Assembly (NCBI RefSeq): GCF_001610875.1
Contig: NZ_CP011272.1
Span: 2,461,988-2,525,987 of the forward strand
DNA: 64,000 nucleotides
Direction: 5' to 3'
Source: Pirellula sp. SH-Sr6A
GTDB lineage: Bacteria > Planctomycetota > Planctomycetia > Pirellulales > Pirellulaceae
Part shown: positions 9,501 to 16,793 of the stretch, piece after piece
How the letters are laid out: every line of letters begins with the position of its first letter
How positions within the stretch are numbered: position 1 is the stretch's first letter
Program-made: the position numbers and the translations under genes
The notes under the pieces: generated by a model
Database searches by the model: none
What the model was told of the DNA's origin: nothing
What the model saw: the letters and a program-made list of their open reading frames with translations, nothing else

Positions 9501-9980
9501 TGCGGTGGCTACATCGCCGGAAAGAAAGAGCTAGTTGAGTATCTCAAGTACACCACTCCGGGGTTCGTGTTCAGTGTTGGTCTTTCGCCGGCGAACACCG
9601 CGGCTGCGATTGCATCGTTGAAGGTAATCGAGCGAGAACCCAATCGGGTTGACAGGTTGCATGAGGCGTCCGCGTTGTTCTTGAACGAGGCTCGCAAACA
9701 TGGATTGAACACTGGAAAGAGCGCAAACACGCCGGTCGTCCCTGTCATCACCGGAAACTCCTTGCACGCCCTGCTACTGTCGCGTCGCATGAACGAGTCC
9801 GGTGTGAATGTGCAGCCGATTTTGTACCCCGCAGTAGAAGAATCCGCTGCACGACTGCGGTTCTTTATCAACTCGACGCACACAAACCAACAGATTCTTT
9901 ATGCGGTCGACAAATGCGCAGAGCATTTCAAAGCGATTGCGCCCGAGCATTTCCGTGCCCCGCATGCCGTAGAAACCTGA
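6567..9980 (+). CDS. Trifunctional fatty acyl-AMP ligase / acyl carrier protein / alpha-oxoamine synthase
   Basis: 1137 residues in three modules. Residues about 1-590 are an acyl-adenylate-forming enzyme of the FAAL type, with the P-loop [18 protein letters not shown] near residue 185 and the later motifs LRTGDLGF and [20 protein letters not shown]. Residues about 610-690 are an acyl carrier domain with LGLDSLE, where Ser661 is the predicted phosphopantetheine site. Residues about 730-1125 are a PLP-dependent alpha-oxoamine synthase (BioF/serine palmitoyltransferase fold), with [10 protein letters not shown] and [16 protein letters not shown]; Lys974 is the Schiff-base lysine. Inferred reaction: activate a fatty acid, load it on the in-cis ACP, then condense it decarboxylatively with an amino acid to give an alpha-amino ketone. 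The start is uncertain: GTG at 6567, or a nearby non-ATG codon closer to the Shine-Dalgarno. Confidence 0.9.
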   Translation: [1137 protein letters not shown]

Positions 9981-9987
9981 GCGCCGC

Positions 9988-10527
9988 ATGACCGTACCCT
10001 TGAATCGTACGATCTTTCGACCGGAGTTGATTGCGTCCGACGCATTTGTAGCCCCCAACGCAACCTTGCTCGGGGAAGTGTTGGTGGGGAATGAAGCGTG
10101 CATCTTGTTTGGCGCGGTACTGCGTGGCGATTGCGAACCTATTTCCATCGGCGCCCAGACCAACATTCAAGATCATTGCTGCCTCCATGCCGATCCTGGC
10201 TTTCCGTGTGTTGTCGGGAAGCGCGTTACAGTAGGACATGGGGCAATCGTACACGGTGCAACAGTAGAAGACGAATGCTTGATCGGCATTCGAGCGGTAC
10301 TACTGAACGGGTCGGTGATCGGAACTGGGTCTATCATTGCCGCAGGCGCGCTCATTCCGGAGGGGAAGGTCATTCCCCCGCACTCCCTGGTCATGGGGAT
10401 GCCGGGGAAGGTGGTTCGCCAGGTGGGGCCCGACGACCGGGTCTTGATCGAGCGAGGTTGGCAGCACTACGTCGAAACATCCCATGCTTATAGAGCATCC
10501 CTTGCTTCTGGAAAAACAAGTCGATGA
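9988..10527 (+). CDS. Gamma-carbonic-anhydrase-like hexapeptide-repeat protein
   Basis: 179 residues. The sequence is a run of left-handed beta-helix hexapeptides, with three metal-ligand-type histidines in CCLHADPG and VGHGAIVHGATV, in the spacing of the YrdA/CaiE/gamma-CA family. It starts 7 nt after the FAAL-ACP-AONS stop and its stop overlaps the next start (ATGA), so it is in that operon. The family includes true carbonic anhydrases and proteins with no known activity. A role for CO2/bicarbonate handling beside a decarboxylating synthase is possible but unproven. Confidence 0.85.
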   Translation: MTVPLNRTIFRPELIASDAFVAPNATLLGEVLVGNEACILFGAVLRGDCEPISIGAQTNIQDHCCLHADPGFPCVVGKRVTVGHGAIVHGATVEDECLIGIRAVLLNGSVIGTGSIIAAGALIPEGKVIPPHSLVMGMPGKVVRQVGPDDRVLIERGWQHYVETSHAYRASLASGKTSR

Positions 10528-11372
10528 ACCGACGTCGTGACCAAAGTTCTAAGCCTGTCGAATTGCAACCGGGCGATCAAGAGCTTGAGATGGGTGTTCC
10601 CATTCCAGGCATCATCCAACCGAAAGAGCGTTGGACGCAAACCGGAATCAAGAAGTTGCCTGAAGCGGGACCACTGGCCTTGGGTTCGATCTTTGGACGC
10701 GAAGCACCCGTTGCCGTGGATATCGGCTGTGGCAATGGTCGTTTTGCAATCGGTTCGGCGTTAGCAAGGCCGGGTTGGGATCATCTCGCCATTGACTTGC
10801 TTCCAACGGTGATTCGGTATGCGACGCGCCGGGGCAATCAACGAGGTTTGAGCAATGTCCGGTTTCTGGTCTGCGATGGATGGCGATTTTTAGAGAATTA
10901 CCTCAGGCCTGAATCCGTCGACGAATTTCATATCTATCATCCGCAGCCGTATTCCGATCCCGATCAAGCGGAGCGTCGACTGCTTTCCCCAGCCTTCTTC
11001 ATGCTATTGATCGAGCGATTGAAGCCAGATGGCAAGCTCTTTTTGCAAACAGACCGCCGTCCTTATTGGGACTACATGGTTGACTGCGCGAGTCAATTGA
11101 TGGATTGGCAAGAAATGCCCAGCGGATGGGGTGATGAGCCCTTCATCCGTTCCCGGCGGGAGATGATTTCTGCCGATCAGCAGTTGCCTGTGTTCCGAGG
11201 CTTTGGAACTCGCCGGAAAACGCTTTCGCACGAACAGGTCGCTGCCATCGCGAGCGGGCTACCTTTACCCAACTTCATGGTGCATCCGTCGGAAGATCCG
11301 TCCGCGACACCTTCGCGGCGCCGTTCCCGGTTTCGACCGAAGCGTGGGAAGCCCCGAACAGGTCCCCGATAA
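10524..11372 (+). CDS. trmB: tRNA (guanine-N7)-methyltransferase, divergent TrmB
   Basis: 282 residues, somewhat longer than the usual 210-240. The SAM-binding motif is VDIGCGNGRFAIGSAL. FHIYHPQPYSDPDQAERRL takes the place of the typical NFPDPWPKKRH segment, and LFLQTDRRPYWDYM follows, as in TrmB. The first 45 and last 40 residues are extra; the tail is basic (RRRSRFRPKRGKPR) and may bind RNA. It overlaps the preceding gene by 4 nt, so translation is probably coupled. The family call is good; the m7G46 specificity is inferred. Confidence 0.8.
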   Translation: MNRRRDQSSKPVELQPGDQELEMGVPIPGIIQPKERWTQTGIKKLPEAGPLALGSIFGREAPVAVDIGCGNGRFAIGSALARPGWDHLAIDLLPTVIRYATRRGNQRGLSNVRFLVCDGWRFLENYLRPESVDEFHIYHPQPYSDPDQAERRLLSPAFFMLLIERLKPDGKLFLQTDRRPYWDYMVDCASQLMDWQEMPSGWGDEPFIRSRREMISADQQLPVFRGFGTRRKTLSHEQVAAIASGLPLPNFMVHPSEDPSATPSRRRSRFRPKRGKPRTGPR

Positions 11373-11377
11373 CAACA

Positions 11378-11407
11378 ACGACCTAGTTGGTGTCCCAACC
11401 AGGTCGT
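11378..11407. terminator. Shared terminator between convergent genes
   Basis: An interrupted inverted repeat (ACGACCT-a-GTTGG with CCAAC-c-AGGTCGT, 4-nt loop) lies between the end of trmB and the end of the minus-strand lipoprotein gene. It ends in TTT on the plus strand. Confidence 0.7.
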
Positions 11408-11441
11408 TTCAGTTTAGGAGTTCCTCGAAGAGATCACTCGG

Positions 11442-11840
11442 TCATTTGATTTCAACCGGAATATCGTTGGAACCTTCTTTGACATCGACTTTGATGTCGG
11501 AGCTCGACTCGCTCCAATACTTGTCCGGGACGGCTTTGTCCATGTGCATCGGAAGAGGCGCTGCGGTGGCATCCTCAGGTGCAATCGACTTCGGAGCGAA
11601 ATAGACCGTGTACTGACCTACCGGGATGGGATCGGAAAGCTGATAGTTTCCTTGATCGTCTAGGTCTCCGCTAGCGCCATGTCCGGTCTCCAAGCTGACA
11701 AACATAACAGCCGCTTTGTTGTAAGGCTTCCCTTTGACCGTAGCGGTTCCTTTGACGGTTCCGACAGGGTTGGGGTTCGAACATCCAACGGCACTCATCC
11801 CAAAACAAAACAAAGCTATCCAAGTAAATAGGCGGTTCAT
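11442..11840 (-). CDS. Small lipoprotein with carboxypeptidase-regulatory-like fold
   Basis: 132 residues. The lipobox region is MNRLFTWIALFCFGMSAVGC, so Cys20 should be lipidated. The rest (VKGTATVKGKPYNKAAVMF, then DLDDQGNYQLSDPIPVGQYTVYF) is the transthyretin/carboxypeptidase-D regulatory beta-sandwich seen in many planctomycete lipoproteins. It is 47 nt downstream of a DUF1559 gene on the same strand; the same pairing recurs at 43667-45364. The specific role is unknown; cell-envelope location is likely. Confidence 0.8.
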   Translation of the reverse strand: MNRLFTWIALFCFGMSAVGCSNPNPVGTVKGTATVKGKPYNKAAVMFVSLETGHGASGDLDDQGNYQLSDPIPVGQYTVYFAPKSIAPEDATAAPLPMHMDKAVPDKYWSESSSDIKVDVKEGSNDIPVEIK

Positions 11841-11887
11841 ATCGTACTTTCAATCGAATGTGAAATGGTGAAGCTTCCAGGTGCAGT

Positions 11888-12868
11888 CTATTGTTCAATC
11901 GATGTGACTTCACCATCGAGTCGGCAGCAAAGACGTTTGAGCGTGAGAAAGTCGATGGAGTTGGGGATAAAGTGCACGGAACCGTCCGCCAATCCAACTT
12001 CGATACCTCCGGTGTGCATGGAGTTGATGACCGTGTTATTTCGATACATGGCTTCGGTTGCACCTGTTTGAACAATATTGGAGTTTGGCGCAAAGCGGAC
12101 GCAGGTCGTACCGGTTTGCCAGAGATCTCCGCAGCCCTGATTGATGCGACGAGGGTGGCGGGATCCGAACCATCCGCCGTAGTAGTTCGAGGTTCGGTTC
12201 ACGCGATTAACGAGCCCCGATTGGTCGGAGACGAAGATGACGTTTGATGTTCCGTCGGTGATGCTCGACATTTTGGTCGTACCGTTTGGAAATAGGACTC
12301 CATTCTCACAAGACCAACCGTGTCCACAATCGAAGGTTCCTACGTTGGGGTCACCTCCTGGAACAGGGCGCGCAGCACCTTGGATACCTACGTAGCTGAT
12401 ATTCATGGCTCGCCCGTCGTTATTGGACACGGGAGCGATATGGAAAGGCTCGAAGGCCGTCGACGGACAGCGATATGTTGGGACGAGCAGATTGATAAGT
12501 ACTTCATTGCCCGAATAGGCATTAGCACCTGCCGCTCCACCCGACATGAAGTTGGAAGTGAAGGTGAACGAGAGTTGGTTGTACACATTGCCTTGCTCGA
12601 TGAATGGCAACAGCAAGGCTCGCCAATTGGAACCGTTAGCCGGCCATGCCTCTCGCAAATTGAAGGATCCATAGGGGAATGAGCGGTGCGTGTCGTGGTA
12701 ATTGTGCATCGCCAAACCGATTTGTTTGACGTTGTTCGAACAACTCATACGGCGAGCCGCTTCCCGCGCGGCCTGGACAGCAGGCAACAGCAGTCCAACC
12801 AAGATCCCGATGATGGCGATGACAACCAACAGCTCAACGAGCGTAAAGCCTCTACGTTTGACGACCAT
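11888..12868 (-). CDS. DUF1559 prepilin-like protein
   Basis: 326 residues. It begins with the type IV pilin-like leader [20 protein letters not shown], with cleavage expected after the Gly and methylation of the Phe. Next comes the [14 protein letters not shown] segment that defines planctomycete DUF1559 proteins, and it ends with the ADGSVHFIPNSID-type block. Such proteins occur in tens to hundreds of copies per planctomycete genome and their function is not established. GAGG lies 7 nt before the ATG and sets the start. It heads a two-gene unit with the lipoprotein at 11442. Confidence 0.95.
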   Translation of the reverse strand: MVVKRRGFTLVELLVVIAIIGILVGLLLPAVQAAREAARRMSCSNNVKQIGLAMHNYHDTHRSFPYGSFNLREAWPANGSNWRALLLPFIEQGNVYNQLSFTFTSNFMSGGAAGANAYSGNEVLINLLVPTYRCPSTAFEPFHIAPVSNNDGRAMNISYVGIQGAARPVPGGDPNVGTFDCGHGWSCENGVLFPNGTTKMSSITDGTSNVIFVSDQSGLVNRVNRTSNYYGGWFGSRHPRRINQGCGDLWQTGTTCVRFAPNSNIVQTGATEAMYRNNTVINSMHTGGIEVGLADGSVHFIPNSIDFLTLKRLCCRLDGEVTSIEQ

Positions 12869-13229
12869 GACATAACCTCGCGGTAGGAAGAATAAATGAA
12901 GCAGTCAGGCAGAATGGTGATGCTTGCCGTCGAATGGGGCTTCGTCGGCGTCTGGATCCCATTTGGTAGGAGAGTTCGGTCGATCGTAGCGTCTTGTTGC
13001 GGGAAGCACAACAAAAAGTTCAACCATGAATCAACGACGATTCACCCTGTCCAATGGAACTGCTATACAGAGATCACGACTAAGCCTTTGCGCTAATCAT
13101 AGGGGCGTTTCGCAAGCCTTAGAAACTTTCAAAAAATCTGAATCGCCAAGTGAAAACTCGAGGTTGCATTGCAAATAGATTCACCGAAGCTAGCAGATCG
13201 GACATTGCAATTATCAAGCGCCTGCGATG
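12869..13229. other. Intergenic region upstream of DUF1559 gene
   Basis: No gene or RNA recognised. It is A/T-richer than its surroundings, and presumably holds the promoter of the DUF1559 gene and the 3' untranslated region of recR. No convincing terminator hairpin seen. Confidence 0.5.
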
Positions 13230-13829
13230 TCACAGTTTTTGGCGTCCATTGAGGGCATCGGCGAGAATTTCTTTGTTGGTGAACTCGAGTACACTCCCCG
13301 TCGTGACACCCCGAGCGAGTCGAGTCAGTCGGACGGGGTACTCAGCGAGCTGATTGGAGATAAACAGGGCCGTACCGTCTCCTTCCACATTGGGATTGGT
13401 CGCCATGATGACTTCGGTGTAATTACCTGTTCGGACGCGATCGACCAGGGCTTCGATCGTCAAGTGATCCGGGCCGATGCCATCGAGGGGCGCGATCCGC
13501 CCCAGAAGAACGTGATAATGGCCTTGGAAGACCCCGGACTGTTCCAGTGCAATCAAGTCTCTCGGCTGCTCAACGATACAGAGAATGGACGCATCGCGAC
13601 GAGTGTCGGTACAGATGGTGCACAAGTCTCCTTCAGCGAGATTGAAACAGACGGAGCAGTAGCGAACGTTTTCTCGGACACTCCGGATCGCATCGGAGAG
13701 TGCGAACGCTTCCGACTCGTGCACTCGCAGCAGGTGGTAGGCGAGACGTTCCGCTGTTTTCCGACCGATTCCGGGCAATTTGCTCAGTTGATCAATCAAT
13801 TCCGTGACCGACTGCGAAATCTCCGTCAT
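13230..13829 (-). CDS. recR: Recombination protein RecR
   Basis: 199 residues, standard length. An N-terminal helix-hairpin-helix (LSKLPGIGRKTAERLAYHLL) is followed by the four-cysteine zinc finger CSVCFNLAEGDLCTIC and a Toprim domain (ILCIVEQPRDLIALEQSG, then IMATNPNVEGDGTALFI). RecR forms a clamp with RecO and helps load RecA on gaps. dnaX and the YbaB-type nucleoid protein, frequent neighbours elsewhere, are absent. It is divergent from the ABC-F gene, with a 139-nt shared upstream region. Confidence 0.97.
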   Translation of the reverse strand: MTEISQSVTELIDQLSKLPGIGRKTAERLAYHLLRVHESEAFALSDAIRSVRENVRYCSVCFNLAEGDLCTICTDTRRDASILCIVEQPRDLIALEQSGVFQGHYHVLLGRIAPLDGIGPDHLTIEALVDRVRTGNYTEVIMATNPNVEGDGTALFISNQLAEYPVRLTRLARGVTTGSVLEFTNKEILADALNGRQKL

Positions 13830-13968
13830 AGCCTCGTATCCTGCTCTCGTGTGCCTACCTTCCCAAGAGCTCCTTGGTCCTTCCGAGGAGCGATGTTAAC
13901 ATACCAAACGAGAGTGAAACCGCGAGCCGAACCCGTTTTGAACCGCTTCCAGAAAGCACCCCAAATCG

Positions 13969-15786
13969 ATGAGTGTGTTGTTGCAAATCCGTCAAGCGTC
14001 AAAGCGTTATGGTGATCAAATCCTGCTTGATAACGCCGAGTGCACCATCACGAGCGACACCAAGGTGGGTTTTGTCGGTCGAAACGGAGCGGGAAAATCA
14101 ACGTTGCTCCGGTGCCTGCTAGGCGACGAGGAATTGGATTCTGGGCAGATCGTCAAGCACCCGAAATTGCGGATCGGATATCTCCGCCAGCACGATCCTT
14201 TTCTCCCCGGCGAGACCTCGCTGCAGTTTTTGATGCGGGACAGCGGTCAACCCGATTGGAAGTGTGGCGAAGTCGCCGGCCAATTCGAGCTTAAAGGGCG
14301 ATATCTCGAAGGGCCGGTGGGCGAGTTGTCTGGGGGTTGGCAGACCCGGGTCAAGCTGGCCGCTCTTTTGCTGCACGAACCGAATTTGCTTTTGCTAGAC
14401 GAGCCGACGAACTTCCTCGATTTGCGTACCCAGATTCTGCTAGAGCACTTTCTGAAGGACTTTCGAGAGGCTTGTTTGATCGTCTCGCACGACCGAGCCT
14501 TCCTCGGGGCGACTTGCGACTCGACGCTCGACCTGTCTCTCGGAAAGCTCACGATGTACCCTGGCAAGATCGAGGAGTTTCTCGTCTATCAGCAAGAGAG
14601 GATCGAGCACGATCAACGTGTCAACGCGGCGACAGAGAGCAAGCGGAAGCAGCTTCAGGAGTTTGTCGACAAGAATCGCGCGAGGGCCAGCACTGCAACT
14701 CGGGCAAAGTCGAAGAGCAAGATGCTCGATAAGCTGGAGTTCATTGAGATCCAGTCCGAGCAGGCCAAGGCGGTGATCCGCGCCCCGCAAGTCGAACCCA
14801 GGCGAGGTCCTGCCGTTCGGTGTATCGGGCTGAGTATCGGCTACGAAGGGAAGGCGGTGGCGAAGGACATCAACATAGAGATCGAGCATGGATCGCGTTC
14901 CGCGATTGTAGGGGACAACGGCCAAGGAAAAACGACCTTGCTGCGCACCATCGTTCGCTCTCTCGAACCGGTAGCGGGGGACGTACGATGGGGGCACGGT
15001 TGCAATATTGGTACCTATGCGCAGCACGTCTACACGAGTCTACCGGAGAAAAAAACGGTCCTGGAATACCTGGAATATGAGGCCATTCCCGGGACAAAAG
15101 CCCAGACGATTTTGGACACAGCCGGCGCCATGCTTTTCCGCGGCGAAGCGGTGAATAAAAAAGTATCCGTTCTCAGCGGAGGAGAGCGAGCCCGGCTCTG
15201 CATGGCCGCCATTCTACTGGGAAATTACAACATACTCGTCCTCGACGAGCCCGGTAACCACTTGGACGTCGAGACAGTCGACGCCCTGGCGAATGCACTG
15301 TTGGAATTCAAAGGAACGGTGATTTTCACGTCGCACGATCGCCACTTTATGAACCGTGTCGCCACGAGCATTATCGAGGTGAAAGACGGGACTGTGGTGA
15401 ACTATCACGGCAATTACGAATCCTATCTCTACATGGTCAATCAGGAAATCGACGATGCCGAGTTCGCCAGAACGGGTCGTCGCAGTGCGACCAGTGTACC
15501 GGCGAAATCGAAGGAGTCCGACAAGGAGCGAAGTCAGAACAAAAAGAAGCACCCTAGCGATGGCGTATCCAACGACCAGAGGCTTATACGGAAAGAGATC
15601 GCCAACTTAGAGAAGTCGATTTTGAAGCTGGATGGGCAGCGAAAAACGCTGCACGAGCAGTTGATGAAAGCGACCGACCCCATGGAGGCGATGAGGCTTC
15701 ACGAGGAGCTGGAAAAAGTGAGTACCGAGCTGGAGACGGCCGAAATGCGTTGGGCGGAGTTGCAGGAGCAAGTCGAAGCCGATTAG
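13969..15786 (+). CDS. ABC-F family ATPase (EttA/Uup-like)
   Basis: 605 residues with two tandem ATPase domains and no membrane segment, the ABC-F layout. Domain 1 has Walker A GRNGAGKS near residue 37, signature LSGGWQTRVKLAALLL and Walker B LLLLDEPTNFLDL. Domain 2 has Walker A GDNGQGKT near residue 315, LSGGERARLCMAAILL and ILVLDEPGNHLDV, where PGN replaces the usual PTN. A charged linker (DKNRARASTATRAKSKSKML) joins them. The last 80 residues form a Lys/Glu-rich coiled coil as in Uup. ABC-F proteins act on ribosomes; the exact subfamily cannot be decided here. Confidence 0.92.
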   Translation: MSVLLQIRQASKRYGDQILLDNAECTITSDTKVGFVGRNGAGKSTLLRCLLGDEELDSGQIVKHPKLRIGYLRQHDPFLPGETSLQFLMRDSGQPDWKCGEVAGQFELKGRYLEGPVGELSGGWQTRVKLAALLLHEPNLLLLDEPTNFLDLRTQILLEHFLKDFREACLIVSHDRAFLGATCDSTLDLSLGKLTMYPGKIEEFLVYQQERIEHDQRVNAATESKRKQLQEFVDKNRARASTATRAKSKSKMLDKLEFIEIQSEQAKAVIRAPQVEPRRGPAVRCIGLSIGYEGKAVAKDINIEIEHGSRSAIVGDNGQGKTTLLRTIVRSLEPVAGDVRWGHGCNIGTYAQHVYTSLPEKKTVLEYLEYEAIPGTKAQTILDTAGAMLFRGEAVNKKVSVLSGGERARLCMAAILLGNYNILVLDEPGNHLDVETVDALANALLEFKGTVIFTSHDRHFMNRVATSIIEVKDGTVVNYHGNYESYLYMVNQEIDDAEFARTGRRSATSVPAKSKESDKERSQNKKKHPSDGVSNDQRLIRKEIANLEKSILKLDGQRKTLHEQLMKATDPMEAMRLHEELEKVSTELETAEMRWAELQEQVEAD

Positions 15787-15815
15787 CCCAATCTTCAAAC
15801 GGCCACATCCTCGTG

Positions 15816-16370
15816 TTATGGTGCCCGCTTTCGAAGTTTACGCTGCAGGGATCGGCGATGGATCCCGAGGCGTCGGGCTGCTTCCGAAATGTTTTGATCG
15901 CAATCAGCGAGGACACGATGGATGTGTTCCCATTCGGCTTGAGCCAGAGTCGGGACCGGGATTTCTTCGTTCGATTCCGTGACCTCCACCTCCGAACCTC
16001 CTCGCTTGAAAGCGCTGAGAATATCGTCGGCGTCAGCGGGTTTAGGAAGGAAGTTTGCGGCCCCGAGCTTGATCGCATCGATCGCGGTGGCAATGCTTCC
16101 GAACCCCGAAAGGATGAGGACTTGGACCTCAGGCTTGATCGCTTTGAGGTCCGCGATGACCGTCAAGCCTGTTCGACCGGGCATACGCAGATCGACGACG
16201 GCCAAATCGGTGGGATTGCGACGAAATACCTCGACTCCTTCCTCGCAGTTTCCCGCCACTTCGACCCGGAAGCCACGTTCTTGGAACGCTTCTGCCAAAC
16301 GGTCACGAAGGACGTAGCTGTCGTCGACGAGCAAGATGCTCTGGGAAGAATTCTCTTTGCTATCCATCAA
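15816..16370 (-). CDS. Response regulator, ActR/RegA (PrrA) type
   Basis: 184 residues. The receiver domain carries the acidic pair in LLVDDSY, the phosphoacceptor Asp60 in LAVVDLRMPG, and Lys110 in FLPKP. A short linker leads to a C-terminal Fis-type helix-turn-helix (ISEAARRLGIHRRSLQRKLRKR). This is the RegA/PrrA/ActR layout, known for redox-responsive control in proteobacteria. No histidine kinase lies nearby, so it is an orphan here. Either of the two initial Met codons could be the start. It converges with the ABC-F gene, 29 nt away. Confidence 0.9.
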   Translation of the reverse strand: MMDSKENSSQSILLVDDSYVLRDRLAEAFQERGFRVEVAGNCEEGVEVFRRNPTDLAVVDLRMPGRTGLTVIADLKAIKPEVQVLILSGFGSIATAIDAIKLGAANFLPKPADADDILSAFKRGGSEVEVTESNEEIPVPTLAQAEWEHIHRVLADCDQNISEAARRLGIHRRSLQRKLRKRAP

Positions 16371-16793
16371 GTTTTTCCTGCAGAACGCAGCGTGTTTCCT
16401 TCAACGAGGCCAATCAGTTCAGCCCCAATCCTAGCACAAAAAACAGGTTCCATTCCGGCTGCTTTGGTGTCTTTTGAAGGGTTAACGGGATCCAACACCC
16501 TGGATCTTGGAAAAGGTGCCGCCAGAGGGTATGCGCGGTCGCAGGGATCTCACGAGGGAAGCTGGTCCGGTTGAAACGATTAAGCCGGAGCTACCAAAAA
16601 TAGGAATTCCGAGGAACTTTGAGGGGAAAACCCGCATCGTACACCAGGTTCGTTTTGTTGACACGCATAGTCGTCCAACTACGATGGAAATTCGCTTGTA
16701 TTGGCAGACATCCCGAATTGGTGGGATGAAGTCCCTCGCTAGATCCAAGTAAACCGCGTTTCTTTTCCAACCGTTTATCACCTTGGGGATCTC
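16371..16793. other. Divergent intergenic region, regulator / surface protein
   Basis: 423 nt without a credible gene. Apart from a good promoter at 16658-16685, nothing is recognised. The 5' untranslated region of the surface-protein gene would be about 100 nt. Confidence 0.5.
16658..16685 (+). promoter_or_regulatory. Candidate sigma70-type promoter of the surface-protein gene
   Basis: TTGACA at 16658-16663 and TACGAT at 16680-16685, separated by 16 nt. The predicted transcript starts about 16692, some 100 nt before the ATG at 16794. Confidence 0.5.
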
